Origin: a bacterium
GTDB lineage: Bacteria > CSSED10-310 > JAJRTK01
Length of the DNA stretch: 42,886 nt
Reading direction: 5' to 3'
Assembly: GCA_024278345.1 (NCBI GenBank)
Contig: JAJRTK010000503.1
Span: 1-42,886 of the forward strand
Positions 1 to 8,845 of this stretch are shown piece by piece. The translations under genes were made by a program, and so were the position numbers. The notes below the pieces were generated by a model, which was not told the origin of the DNA, made no database searches, and saw only the letters and a program-made list of their open reading frames with translations. The first letter of the stretch is position 1. Each line of letters opens with the position of its first letter.

Positions 1-1
1 G

Positions 2-460
2 GTGATCCTCAATGGTTTGTTGACCTTCGCGGAACATTGGAACCACAACGAGTTCCTCTATCGTTTTATCTTATTCGCCACCCCAACCCGAGAGATCGCC
101 AAGCTGGTCTGCGCCATCCTCTTTTTGGGCGTCATTTCTGTCTTCGCCCTTGGGGACAAAAAGCAAACCCATGTCGGGCTCGCATGCCGGAACCTTTGGT
201 GCCTGACTCTGCTCTTGGCCCTTTCGCCCACGATCCACCCTTGGTACGTGACCTGGCTGGCGCCCTGGGTCGTCTTGGCTCCAAGAATGACTCCCCTGGT
301 CTGGATGATCACGGTCCCGCTGAGCTACGAGATCCTCATCGCCTACAAAACCACCGGGATCTGGCAGGAAAAAACGTGGGTCGTCGCTTTGGAATACATT
401 CCCGTGGCCGGGGCATTCCTTTTTGATGGAGTCCGATGGGCCAGGACAAGGCGCCGTTAG
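2..460 (+). CDS. C-terminal part of a GT-C membrane mannosyltransferase-like protein (GT87/DUF2029 type)
   Basis: The frame is open to the left edge, so this is the last 152 residues of a larger gene; the GTG at position 2 is not a credible start. It shows alternating hydrophobic stretches, and a segment with the sequence SPTIHPWYVTWLAPW. That HPWY-type motif is typical of the C-terminal half of polyprenol-phosphate-dependent mannosyltransferases of the GT-C fold (GT87/DUF2029). By family knowledge such enzymes sit in the inner membrane and transfer a sugar from a lipid-linked donor to a periplasmic glycan or lipid. The gene ends 12 bp before the end of a convergent glycosyltransferase, so the two mark a surface-polysaccharide neighbourhood. 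The basic tail (RWARTRRR) is probably cytoplasmic. The sugar and acceptor cannot be told from this fragment. Confidence 0.7.
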   Translation: MILNGLLTFAEHWNHNEFLYRFILFATPTREIAKLVCAILFLGVISVFALGDKKQTHVGLACRNLWCLTLLLALSPTIHPWYVTWLAPWVVLAPRMTPLVWMITVPLSYEILIAYKTTGIWQEKTWVVALEYIPVAGAFLFDGVRWARTRRR

Positions 461-472
461 CCTCCCGTGAAC

Positions 473-2116
473 TCAATCCTTTAGAGACGAAAGGAGCTTT
501 CCCGATTCTCTTTTTTGGGGGTTGGGTTCCGCTCCCATCGGCGGCCGTCCGTCCGCCGCTGTCCGCCTGATTAACCGCTCACCGGGTCTTCCACCCCGAG
601 AAAAGGGGCTGCCCCATTTCCTTTTATCATGATCTGCGGTGGGGGAGACCGGTTTCCACCGTTCCCATAGGCTGGCGATCCCAATATAGGAGAGGCCCAG
701 CCCGTACAGGAGGTAGAAGGCGCTGGACCCGTACCAGTCCTTGAAAAAAAAGAGCCAGCTACAAAGGAGCGATGCCACCGCCAGAGGGAGTTCAAGCCAA
801 ATCGAAAACCCGAGCTTTGCTCGATAGTTGGCCGCCAGCGGGAGCACGGCGGGAAGGGTCGTGTTCACCTTTTTGGCTCCCGATGACTGGAGTTTCGGAG
901 TCCGCTCGAAGGTGCCGGTACCTGGCATCATGCCGCGGAGCACCGCACCGGAATTGTTGAGAGACATTCCCGCGCCTACCGCGATCAGTGCGGGCACCTC
1001 CAGAAGGGGGGCCAAGAGGCCGCGGCCACTCCGGTGTGACCCAGTTCCATAGAAAACCCATAAGACCAGGGTGGCAAGACCCAGCATGTAAGTATCAAGA
1101 AACCGGATATAGTCCGGAGGAGCCGAGGTGCGTCCCGCCCAGATGACGCCGTGAAGAAAAGCGAAGGCCACCAAAAGGAGATAGGTGCAGTTTCCAAGGA
1201 GAAATGCCGACGTCTCCATTTTTTGCGCCAGCGAAAGAGGGCTCTTCCAAAGTGGCCGAAGGAGCTTCCTTGCCGTTTGGATCGACCCGCGAGTCCAGCG
1301 CCGCTGCTGCGCCTTGTAAGCCGACAAGGCCTGGGGCAACTGCGCCGGCACGACGATGGCGGGCCGATACCGGATTCGCCAGCCCTTCATCTGGATGCGG
1401 CAAGAGAGATCGAGATCCTCCGTGAGAGTCTCCCACTGCCAACCTCCAGCTTCTTCAATCGCCTCCCGCCGCAGGATTCCCGCCGTGCCGTTGAAATTGA
1501 GCAGGAATCCCATCCGCTGGCGTCCCGAGTGCTCCACCAAGAAATGGCCGTCGAGCTGGAGCGCCTGTGTCCGAGTCAAAAGCGACGCGGAGCGGTTGAG
1601 ATGCCCCCACCGTGCCTGGACGAGGCCGACCTTCGGATCCCGAAACTCCGGGACGACGTCTCGGAGCACCCTGGGCGGCGGAAGGAAATCAGCATCGAAG
1701 ATCGCCAAAAGATCCCCCTTGGCCAAGGACAAACCGTAGGCCAGGGCACCGGCCTTGAATCCGTCACGCTTGTTTCGCCGAAGATGGCGGATATCGATTC
1801 CGCTGCTCTTGAGCTCCTCGATCAGGCGGCGGGTGGCGTCCGTGGAGCCGTCGTCGGAATCGTCCAGCACCTGGATCTCGAACCGCTCCGGTGGATAGTC
1901 AAAGTTGGCCGCGCAGCGGAGCAACTCCTCAACGACGAAGCTCTCGTTGTAAATGGGAAGCTGAACGGTCACCATGGGGAGTTCGTCGCCCGATGGCTCC
2001 CGAGCTTCGGTGGAGCAGTCTCGTGCAAAGAATGACGAAATCAGCAAGCAGAGGCGATGGAGCCCAAACAGGACCAGGCAGCCAGCCGCTCCAAGATAAA
2101 GAACCTCGACCAGCAA
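473..2116 (-). CDS. Processive-type family 2 glycosyltransferase (cellulose synthase/CslA-like membrane enzyme)
   Basis: A 547-residue protein if started at the TTG at 2116. That start has GGAGGAG about seven bases upstream, while the frame stays open to 2410 without a better signal. The order is: one N-terminal membrane segment (about residues 3-30), a GT-A catalytic domain, then several membrane segments (from about 305). Motifs of processive GT2 enzymes are present in order: DDSDD (about 85-89), DAD (141-143), TED (232-234) and QQRRW (270-274). In this family the enzyme polymerises a nucleotide-sugar and extrudes the chain; glucan or mannan are both possible. The last ~45 residues are basic and low in complexity and may be a late extension. 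The gene is divergent from hemB with only 38 bp between the starts. No PilZ domain or BcsB-like partner is visible. Confidence 0.85.
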   Translation of the reverse strand: MLVEVLYLGAAGCLVLFGLHRLCLLISSFFARDCSTEAREPSGDELPMVTVQLPIYNESFVVEELLRCAANFDYPPERFEIQVLDDSDDGSTDATRRLIEELKSSGIDIRHLRRNKRDGFKAGALAYGLSLAKGDLLAIFDADFLPPPRVLRDVVPEFRDPKVGLVQARWGHLNRSASLLTRTQALQLDGHFLVEHSGRQRMGFLLNFNGTAGILRREAIEEAGGWQWETLTEDLDLSCRIQMKGWRIRYRPAIVVPAQLPQALSAYKAQQRRWTRGSIQTARKLLRPLWKSPLSLAQKMETSAFLLGNCTYLLLVAFAFLHGVIWAGRTSAPPDYIRFLDTYMLGLATLVLWVFYGTGSHRSGRGLLAPLLEVPALIAVGAGMSLNNSGAVLRGMMPGTGTFERTPKLQSSGAKKVNTTLPAVLPLAANYRAKLGFSIWLELPLAVASLLCSWLFFFKDWYGSSAFYLLYGLGLSYIGIASLWERWKPVSPTADHDKRKWGSPFSRGGRPGERLIRRTAADGRPPMGAEPNPQKRESGKLLSSLKD

Positions 2117-2154
2117 TTGACATCTCCTCCCGATCTCGGAAAGAAAGGTGTTCC

Positions 2155-3243
2155 ATGAGTGAGCACTTTGATTTTCCACCACAAGAGGAGGTGCCCATGC
2201 AACCCGAGCTCTCGCCCGCTGCACCCAGAGATCCTCAAGCAGGTGTTGGACCCCGGACGGGGTCCCTGTCGCTTCCAGTCCGGCCTCGGCGGCTCCGTCG
2301 CACTCTAGCACTTCGGCGGATGGTGCGAGAGCACACCGTGCGAGTCGATCAATTGATCTACCCTTTGTTTGTGGTCCCCGGCAAGGATATCGACGATCCC
2401 ATCGACGCAATGCCCGGTGTCCGACACCTCTCAGTGGATCGGCTGGAGGCCGAGGTCTCCGAAGTCCGGCGCCTTGGCATCAAAGCGGTTCTTCTTTTCG
2501 GCTTGCCTCGCGTCAAGGATCCGTTCGGCAGCGATGCCACGAAACCGGATGGAGCAGTACCAGAAGCCATCCGGGCGATCAAGTCATGGGCGCCAGATCT
2601 CGTCGTGATGACGGATGTTTGTCTTTGTGCCTACACCGACCATGGTCACTGCGGAGTCGTGGAAGACGGTGTGATCCTCAACGATCCATCGGTAGATCTC
2701 TTGACTCGGATGGCGGTTGCCCACGCCGGTGCCGGCGCGGATGTCGTCGCCCCGTCAGACATGATGGACGGTCGGATTGGGGCCATTCGTTCATCCTTGG
2801 ACAAGCACGGCCTGAGCCACGTGGCCATCATGTCATACGCCGCGAAGTACGCGTCGAGCTACTACGGTCCGTTTCGAGATGCAGCCCATTCGGCGCCTCA
2901 GTTTGGAGATCGCCGAGCCTACCAGATGGATCCGGCCAATGGCCGGGAAGCGATTCGGGAGGTGCTTCTCGATGTAGCCGAAGGCGCTGATATCGTCATG
3001 GTCAAACCGGCAATGCCCTACTTGGATATCCTTCAAATGGTGCGGAATAACGTGCATTTGCCCGTTGCGGCCTACCAGGTTTCCGGCGAGTACAGCCAGA
3101 TCATTGCCGCGGCGGATCGCGGGTGGCTGGACAGGACGACCGTGATGGAGGAATCCCTCCTTGCCATCCGGCGGGCAGGCGCGGATCTCATCATCACCTA
3201 TTTTGCCAAGGATTATGCCCGGATGTCTCACCACGGATCGTAG
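2155..3243 (+). CDS. hemB: Delta-aminolevulinic acid dehydratase (porphobilinogen synthase)
   Basis: HemB condenses two 5-aminolevulinate molecules to porphobilinogen in tetrapyrrole synthesis, in the cytosol. The 362-residue product starts at ATG 2155 with AAAGG upstream; an in-frame extension to 1891 runs through the divergent glycosyltransferase and is rejected. The Schiff-base lysines are seen as K231 (in SYAAKYAS) and K284 (in VMVKPAMPY). The stretch [14 protein letters not shown] carries C156, C158 and C166, so this is the zinc-dependent type and not the aspartate-rich magnesium type. The core starts near residue 42 (RPRRLRRT); the first 40 residues are a proline-rich extension of no known role. 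Length and motifs are normal for the family. No other haem genes are nearby. Confidence 0.97.
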   Translation: MSEHFDFPPQEEVPMQPELSPAAPRDPQAGVGPRTGSLSLPVRPRRLRRTLALRRMVREHTVRVDQLIYPLFVVPGKDIDDPIDAMPGVRHLSVDRLEAEVSEVRRLGIKAVLLFGLPRVKDPFGSDATKPDGAVPEAIRAIKSWAPDLVVMTDVCLCAYTDHGHCGVVEDGVILNDPSVDLLTRMAVAHAGAGADVVAPSDMMDGRIGAIRSSLDKHGLSHVAIMSYAAKYASSYYGPFRDAAHSAPQFGDRRAYQMDPANGREAIREVLLDVAEGADIVMVKPAMPYLDILQMVRNNVHLPVAAYQVSGEYSQIIAAADRGWLDRTTVMEESLLAIRRAGADLIITYFAKDYARMSHHGS

Positions 3244-3360
3244 CAAAGTGGCGAGAGGAGGAGAGGGCGGCCCCGGAGGCAGAACCATGCACTGCGTCGG
3301 GGATCCGCCCGCCGAGGATGCCGGTGCCGGGCAGAGCGAGAGCCGCAAAAGCGGTCACCG

Positions 3361-3480
3361 ATGACCGAGCCCGTTGATGAGATTCCCGGGTATTACCGTG
3401 TGGTGGGAATCCTCTTATTTTTGACAAGCTGCACGAAAAACCACAAATTCACCCCCTCGTATGGCCCCTTGGGAGCTTGA
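3361..3480 (+). CDS. Possible small lipoprotein (39 residues)
   Basis: A short open frame with ATG at 3361 and TGA at 3478-3480. It encodes a hydrophobic stretch RVVGILLFLTSC followed by a polar tail (TKNHKFTPSYGPLGA). LTSC fits a lipobox, so the product could be a very small lipoprotein with a mature part of about 16 residues. There is no good ribosome binding site before the ATG, and a conserved homologue cannot be checked here. It lies between hemB and the helical-protein gene at 3534, upstream of exported proteins. Reading by chance through a spacer is the main alternative. Confidence 0.3.
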   Translation: MTEPVDEIPGYYRVVGILLFLTSCTKNHKFTPSYGPLGA

Positions 3481-3505
3481 CATCGAGCAGGGCGCTCGGA
3501 TAAAG
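3477..3505 (+). promoter_or_regulatory. Possible sigma-70-type promoter for the 3534-7480 gene run
   Basis: A consensus TTGACA (3477-3482) is followed after 16 bp by GATAAA (3499-3504), about 30 bp before the start at 3534. The -35 box is perfect and the -10 matches at four of six positions. It is the best promoter-like signal in the spacer after hemB. A second TTGACA at 3421 has a weaker partner. Confidence 0.35.
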
Positions 3506-3533
3506 GAATGTTGGTTGGAAGAGAGGTGATTCG

Positions 3534-4001
3534 TTGGCTCTTATTGATCGGATGCGGCGCTCAAAGCATATTTCAGGAACGGTTCCCTCGACTTGGGTGA
3601 AGCGGGACTTTCTGTACAGCAAGAGTTTGGGCGAGGTGCAGCTCAAAGAGATCGTGGATGACCTCCTTGAGGCTGAGCAGTTCATCGATGCTTTGCTTTT
3701 TCTTGAGTCGGCAAGAAAAATGGAAGAAATCAAGACGCTGGAAATAACGGCCATCGACCGAGGAGACTTCTTTCTCTATGATGCTTGTCGGAAGGCTAGG
3801 AAGGCCGATCCGGATCGCGGAGAGCTTGCAGCCCTGGCAAGGAAGGCGGAGAAGATGGGGAAGTTTTGCTTTTCCATGAACGCTTTCGAGCTTGCTGGAA
3901 AAACATCAGAAGTCGAGAGAGTGAAGGCTCGTTTCGAGCAGCTCGTTGGCAACGAACAGAAAGCTGAAGACACTTTGGCTGGGGGCGCTCAGCAAGCTTG
4001 A
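3534..4001 (+). CDS. Unknown helical protein of 155 residues
   Basis: Start TTG 3534 is preceded by GAGAGG; ATG 3552 is an alternative that would drop six residues. The product is rich in charged residues and looks wholly alpha-helical, with no signal peptide or membrane segment. Stretches such as EAEQFIDALLFLESARKME and LARKAEKMGKFCFSMNAFE look like degenerate TPR-type helical pairs. I do not recognise a named family. It stands 82 bp before the exported TPR gene on the same strand, probably in one transcript with it and with the binding-protein gene at 6536. A soluble scaffold or partner role is conceivable but is not shown. Confidence 0.75.
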   Translation: MALIDRMRRSKHISGTVPSTWVKRDFLYSKSLGEVQLKEIVDDLLEAEQFIDALLFLESARKMEEIKTLEITAIDRGDFFLYDACRKARKADPDRGELAALARKAEKMGKFCFSMNAFELAGKTSEVERVKARFEQLVGNEQKAEDTLAGGAQQA

Positions 4002-4083
4002 CTCCTTGACGGCAAGATGTCGAGCCGAGGAGCGTGGCTTAGGAAGCGGTCCGGCCAAGCAAGCGCATGGGTATGGTTGGTTG

Positions 4084-6534
4084 ATGAAGGCAGGGGCAAG
4101 GTCAGGCATTCTAACGGTTTTCTTTCTCTTGGCGGGGAACGTGATGTTTCCGTCTCCCGTCTTGGCGCAACGAGACGATGTCCCAGAGGCGGCGCGGCGG
4201 CCCATGGAAAAGGCAAGAAACTGCCTGGACAAATCGCCTCAAGACTGTGCATGCGCCGTGCCTCTCCTGGAAAAGGCGCTGACGTACTACAGTGGCTATG
4301 TCGAGGCTCTTGTTCCCCTTGGTTACTGTTATTACGCCGTTGGCCGGTACGAGGATGCCCTCAAGACGGCAAAGGCTGCGTCGAAGTTGCAGAGGCGGGA
4401 ACCCCTCGCGCTTCTCACCCAGGCCATGGCATACGAGAAACTGAGGAAAGTACCGGAGGCGGTTGTGGCCTACCGGGCTGCATTGAAGGCAAAGAAACAC
4501 GACCTCAATGCGGGGCTCGGGCTCGCCCGGATGCTCAAGAAAAGCGGGGACATCCAAGGTGCCATCGCGGCCTTCGAGGATGTTGTCGCGTCAAGGAAAC
4601 GCTATTTGCCCGCAGTCTTGCAGCTTGCCGAGTGCTACAAGGAGGTCCGTCAGCAAAAAAAAGCGGAAAAAGTGCTTCGAGCCTATCTCAAGGAGAATCC
4701 GAAGCACAGCGGGGTTCTCATGAGCCTTGCATCTCTTTATCGGGACTTGGGCCGATTCAATGACGCCATCAAGGCCCTCCAGGCTGTGTTGGGGGAAAAC
4801 TACAACCAACCTGTCATTCATCTCAGCCTGGCACAAACCTACATCGCCGCTGGAAAAACCGAAGAGGCTACCGTTCATTTACAGATAGCCACCGAGTTCG
4901 ATCCCAATTATATCGATGCAAAAATGACCCTCGCCACGCTTTACGCCAACGGTGGCAATCCAGAAGACGCCCTTCCTCTGCTGGACCACGTGTTAAGTCG
5001 CGGAGATTCCGAATACCTGCAAGCCGCTTACGAGACGAAAGTCAAGGTTTTGGCCCAACTTCATCGGCAAGTGGAAGCCGAAGAAGTCGCCGAAGCAGCC
5101 ATGGCCAAATACCCGGCGCATTTCCGGTTCATGGAGCTAGTGGCGCGGAAGAAGCTACGGGAAGGAGCCTATGAGCAGGCCTTAGAGCTTGCCCAGAAGT
5201 TGACCGGCAAGATAGAAAAGGACAAGGTCGGCTGGACCAAACCAGCAGTGGCGGCGGCCTGGAGTCTCCGTGCAGCCATCGAGCTGGTTTCCGGGAAGTT
5301 CCCCGAGGCGGAAAAATCCGCGCTGGCCGCGCTGGCCGCCGATCCCAAGGACGTGGATGCCATGGTCATCATGGCACGGGTCGGCGCCGCGGAAAAGAAC
5401 TTTGACAAAACTAAGGAGTGGGTTGACAAGGTCGTAGCCCGCAAACCGAAACGTCCAGAAGTGTTGAATAACCTTGCCGTCCTTCTCTTGGATTCGAAAG
5501 CTGAAGATGCCGTAGTGTTACTGGAAAAGGCACGGAAACTCCTTCCAAAATCACCCAGCATCAGGAACAACATCGCTGTTGCGGCCGCCCGGATCGGAGA
5601 CGGGGAACGAGGGATCAAGCTCTTGGAAGAGGTGGTTGCGGAGCGTCCTGACGATCCCGTTTTTCAGTGTAATCTGGCGCTCCTTATCACCGATCCCAAA
5701 CGAGACGTGGAGGCCTTGGCCCTCTTGGAAAAATCGGTGGCCAATGGCGCAACGGAGACTGGGTGTTACCAGAGATTGGGAGCGCTCTACGCCAAGCAGG
5801 GAGACCTCAAGAAGGCGGAAGAAGCCCTGCGTAAGGCCCTGGAGCTCGATCCTTCCTATGCTCCGCTCAAGACCTTCATTCTTTACAATCTTGGGACAAT
5901 TCTTCTTAGAAATCCAAGGAAACTTGGAGAAGCCCGTTCTTTGCTCTCCGATGCAGAGAAGCTGGACGACCAGATTCCAGAGATTTACAACAATCTCGGC
6001 TATTTGAATTTCAAGGCTGATCGCCTTCAACAGGCCAGGAATAACTTTCGCCAGGCCGCGGCATTGCGGTCGAACGAACGAGTGTTTCTGGCAAATCAAG
6101 TTGCGGCGGGGGAGTTGAATGTTGACTTGACGAAAATCAGTGGCCGGAGCGCGTTGGAAGAGCAGATGGGGGAAAACCTCAGGATCAAAGGGCTCAAGGC
6201 CATGGAGGGAGGTGACTGGGAAGCGGCCCTCTCCCACTTGCGCCAAGCCAAGGAGGCGGGCCTGCATTCCGCCCTCTTGGAAAACGCTCTAGGCGTCTGT
6301 CATGCTCGACTCGGACAAAGCGAACAGGCACAAGATGCCTTCATGCGGGCAATCGAAGTCGCTCCCGATTCGCCTGATCCCCTTTTGAACATTGCGCTTC
6401 TGGTTGACCTCAAGCTAGGCCAAACATCTGATTCCATCAAATACTACGACCGCTATTTGAGCCTGGAACAAGATCCCAAAGTTGCCCGGTATGTGAATCT
6501 CCAAAAGCGGCTTCTGGGAATTGAGGGGTTTTGA
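4084..6534 (+). CDS. Exported protein made almost wholly of TPR repeats (816 residues)
   Basis: The start at ATG 4084 gives a good signal peptide: charged MKAGAR, a hydrophobic core, and a likely cleavage after VLA (before QRDD). The upstream in-frame extension to 3946 overlaps the preceding gene and lacks a signal, so it is not used. After the signal the protein is a continuous solenoid of tetratricopeptide repeats, with typical units such as ALVPLGYCYYAVGRYEDA and IYNNLGYLNFKADRLQQA; about twenty units fit. TPR arrays bind proteins; the location would be the periplasm or the outer membrane face. The stop is one base before the ATG of the next gene (6536), so the two are almost certainly cotranscribed. 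Paired C-residues near the N-terminus (CLDKSPQDCACA) may form disulfides. The partner is unknown. Confidence 0.88.
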   Translation: MKAGARSGILTVFFLLAGNVMFPSPVLAQRDDVPEAARRPMEKARNCLDKSPQDCACAVPLLEKALTYYSGYVEALVPLGYCYYAVGRYEDALKTAKAASKLQRREPLALLTQAMAYEKLRKVPEAVVAYRAALKAKKHDLNAGLGLARMLKKSGDIQGAIAAFEDVVASRKRYLPAVLQLAECYKEVRQQKKAEKVLRAYLKENPKHSGVLMSLASLYRDLGRFNDAIKALQAVLGENYNQPVIHLSLAQTYIAAGKTEEATVHLQIATEFDPNYIDAKMTLATLYANGGNPEDALPLLDHVLSRGDSEYLQAAYETKVKVLAQLHRQVEAEEVAEAAMAKYPAHFRFMELVARKKLREGAYEQALELAQKLTGKIEKDKVGWTKPAVAAAWSLRAAIELVSGKFPEAEKSALAALAADPKDVDAMVIMARVGAAEKNFDKTKEWVDKVVARKPKRPEVLNNLAVLLLDSKAEDAVVLLEKARKLLPKSPSIRNNIAVAAARIGDGERGIKLLEEVVAERPDDPVFQCNLALLITDPKRDVEALALLEKSVANGATETGCYQRLGALYAKQGDLKKAEEALRKALELDPSYAPLKTFILYNLGTILLRNPRKLGEARSLLSDAEKLDDQIPEIYNNLGYLNFKADRLQQARNNFRQAAALRSNERVFLANQVAAGELNVDLTKISGRSALEEQMGENLRIKGLKAMEGGDWEAALSHLRQAKEAGLHSALLENALGVCHARLGQSEQAQDAFMRAIEVAPDSPDPLLNIALLVDLKLGQTSDSIKYYDRYLSLEQDPKVARYVNLQKRLLGIEGF

Positions 6535-6535
6535 C

Positions 6536-7480
6536 ATGAAACGGATTTTCGGCTCTGCCATTTCCTTGCTGCTGATCCTGCTTCTTTGGTGTGTTCCCCA
6601 GCCTGTTGGTGCAGCGCAACTGGTGCTCTATTATCCCGATGGCCCACAGGAATCTGGGCAGGTGGTAGCGGCGTTCCGCTCCCTGCGCAAGGCCGCGGGG
6701 TCCATGAAATTGAAGCTCAAGGCGCAGTATATAGGTCTGTTCGGGGATTTCGAGCGGGAGATCAATATCAAGCATCCGGAGCTGGCCATTGTTGACGTAG
6801 TTTATTACTTGGAAAATCGCACGAAATATGGGATGGAGATTCTGGCTCGAGCCCACGGGATCGACGAAAAAGGCGCCAGGCCCTATTGCCTTTTCGTGCG
6901 ATCAACTCGGCCCTGGTCCCGAGTTAGCCAGCTCAAGGGGAAGCTTCTTGCTCAGACGCACTTGGCGGCTGCCTACCAGAGTTTCATCCGTTTCTTCCTG
7001 TTTGAAGGGGCCATCTCTAGTCGCTTCTTTCGACCAAAGCTTGTGGCGGACGGACGTTCCGCGATTCAGGCAGTTGGCTTCGAAGCGGCTGATTCGGCAT
7101 TCGTTCCTTGCGGGCTTCTAAAGAAATATGGCGGAAAAAAGTTCAAGGCAATCTTCCGAAGCCGACCCATTCCCTACCCATTGCTCGTTTCCTTTTCGAA
7201 GGCCAGCGCGTCGGACAAGGAAAAGGCTACACGCCTGTTTACGTCGCTTCGCTCCTCGGATGCTCTGCTGGTTGCCTTGGGCATTGGGCGGTTCAGCCCT
7301 GTCACTCCGACCGATGCGGCAAACTTCGATGCGCTACTCGGTTCGGCAATTGTAACCCTGGCTGATTTGAGGCTGGACACAGGTGGAGGTTCCGCTGCTT
7401 CCGTGGAGCCATCCCCCATTCTTGATCGGGCCTTCCCGATGCTATTGCAACCGAAACCCATGGTTTCCGGGGCGGACTAA
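6536..7480 (+). CDS. PhnD-like periplasmic substrate-binding protein
   Basis: 314 residues, ATG 6536 with GAGGGG upstream. A signal peptide is evident (MKRIFG then a leucine-rich core, cleavage near VGA/AQ at about residue 26). The mature part has the type II periplasmic-binding pattern of phosphonate-binding-like proteins: an early strand LVLYYPDG, the segment ELAIVDVVYYL, the hinge-region motif SQLKGKLLAQ, and FEAADSAFVPCGLL in the second lobe. Known relatives bind phosphonates, phosphite or other small anions for ABC importers. No permease or ATPase gene is near; instead it follows the large TPR gene by one base. It may therefore act as a sensor or an accessory binding protein rather than as an importer subunit. 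The ligand cannot be inferred. Confidence 0.75.
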   Translation: MKRIFGSAISLLLILLLWCVPQPVGAAQLVLYYPDGPQESGQVVAAFRSLRKAAGSMKLKLKAQYIGLFGDFEREINIKHPELAIVDVVYYLENRTKYGMEILARAHGIDEKGARPYCLFVRSTRPWSRVSQLKGKLLAQTHLAAAYQSFIRFFLFEGAISSRFFRPKLVADGRSAIQAVGFEAADSAFVPCGLLKKYGGKKFKAIFRSRPIPYPLLVSFSKASASDKEKATRLFTSLRSSDALLVALGIGRFSPVTPTDAANFDALLGSAIVTLADLRLDTGGGSAASVEPSPILDRAFPMLLQPKPMVSGAD

Positions 7481-7541
7481 AGAATCCCGAGAGGCTGTTT
7501 CCACCGACCGAGGCTAGAGACTTCTCCGCGGGTTGGCGGAT

Positions 7542-8720
7542 TTATCGCCACCGGATGGAAACTTCGGCGCGGGTGCTGTTGACTTTGTGGCGGTGCGCGT
7601 TCCGGAGACTGATCTCAAGCTCCTGAGTGGAGCACCACTTCGAAATGATGTCGCTGATGTCAAGCTGACCCAGACGACCATTGGAGCATCTCGGGCAAAG
7701 CCGTAGGGATCCCGGCTCGGGAATCGTGAGAAAACAGATTTCACAGCCATAAACGCTAGATGGCACTTCCCCGATTGGATGCACTCCTGCTGGAGGTTCC
7801 GGCAGACTCACCCACCACTGTTTTTCCATTGCAACCGTCTCTGCTTGCAAGGTAAGATGAATTCCTGGGGAGAGTTGCTCGACAAAGGGATCTCGGGCCT
7901 TGAGTGGCAAAAGATGGAGGCGTATGTCCTGCCGATTCCTTGGTTTGCATCGACAATACGGACAGTTGGACCAACTCGAGCAACCGAATCTTTGACACTT
8001 TTTGCAGCGGACGATATCTCCGGGTACATTCCCTTCGGTCGAACCTGGCTGCGCCCCAATACGTAGCTTGTACGGTCCAAGATCGATTTCGGTTTCAGCC
8101 GCCAATTTGCACGTGTAGACTGGTTCGCCGCCAACATACGTCCCGTTAAGACTGTCTAGATCTTCGAGATAGTATTTTCCATGTTTGCAGATGACGCGGG
8201 CATGGTGTCGAGATACGTCGTCATCCGCCAGAACGATGTCCGAGCTTGGATCTCTGCCAATCGTTGTCACTCCAGGCTTCAACTGTTGCCGGACAACCCT
8301 CTTTTCTCCTAGCATCGCAGTGATCGTCCAGTCGCTTGCCATGTTCGTGGGCGCGGAGTCGGAGTAGGAAGCGATTTTGGTCTTGTCAAGGTCCTCTTCG
8401 GAAGGGTCAGTGGCTGACGCTTCCTCAGCGGAACCCACCTTGACCACGGTCAGCCGGTGACCTCCGATTTCAATCGTGTCCCCAATCCATAGGTTCGCTC
8501 GTCCCGCTTTCTCCCCGTTGAGGTTTGTTCCATTCAAACTGCCAAGATCTTCCAGCTCGTAACCACGGGCTGTCCGAACCAGTCGCGCATGGTGGCGAGA
8601 AGCGTTTGAGTCATCGATGAAAATGTCGTTTTTTGCATCCCGCCCTAGAAAAATGATTTCCTTAGAAAACCGGAATGATTCGGCTTCGCCATGTTCTGAA
8701 AGGACGTCGAGTTGAATCAT
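7542..8720 (-). CDS. Twin FHA-domain protein with C-terminal zinc ribbons
   Basis: 392 residues, ATG 8720 with GGAGGA upstream. Two forkhead-associated domains are visible: residues about 20-85 (GRDAKND, then SRHHAR and SLNGT) and about 150-215 (GRDPSSD, SRHHAR, SLNGT). All residues normally used for phosphothreonine binding are kept in both. A linker rich in acidic residues and threonine (EEDLDKTKIAS) lies between and could be a phosphorylation site. The C-terminal half has CKKC...CPYCRC and CEIC...CPRC pairs, so two zinc-ribbon-like knuckles. By family knowledge it is a cytosolic adaptor for Ser/Thr kinase signalling. No kinase gene is in the window. It is divergent from the DUF4388 gene across a 125-bp spacer that probably holds both promoters. 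Confidence 0.88.
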   Translation of the reverse strand: MIQLDVLSEHGEAESFRFSKEIIFLGRDAKNDIFIDDSNASRHHARLVRTARGYELEDLGSLNGTNLNGEKAGRANLWIGDTIEIGGHRLTVVKVGSAEEASATDPSEEDLDKTKIASYSDSAPTNMASDWTITAMLGEKRVVRQQLKPGVTTIGRDPSSDIVLADDDVSRHHARVICKHGKYYLEDLDSLNGTYVGGEPVYTCKLAAETEIDLGPYKLRIGAQPGSTEGNVPGDIVRCKKCQRFGCSSWSNCPYCRCKPRNRQDIRLHLLPLKARDPFVEQLSPGIHLTLQAETVAMEKQWWVSLPEPPAGVHPIGEVPSSVYGCEICFLTIPEPGSLRLCPRCSNGRLGQLDISDIISKWCSTQELEISLRNAHRHKVNSTRAEVSIRWR

Positions 8721-8845
8721 CTTTTCCTCCGGTCAGCAATTGGCGCTACCATGCACACAAGTTTTTCACCTTAGATCGTCGCGGAACGGCCAAGAAATCA
8801 TAACGCGTTCGCCATGCCGCCTCAACTACCCGATAGTAATCGATT

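Noticed and set aside
485-560. Repeat shared with 29430 and 42130 (TTTTTG...TTCCGCTC pattern)
   Set aside because: Only short blocks match; the similarity is too weak to separate from chance.
1151-2035. 294-codon frame on plus within the GT2 gene
   Set aside because: Antisense to conserved catalytic motifs.
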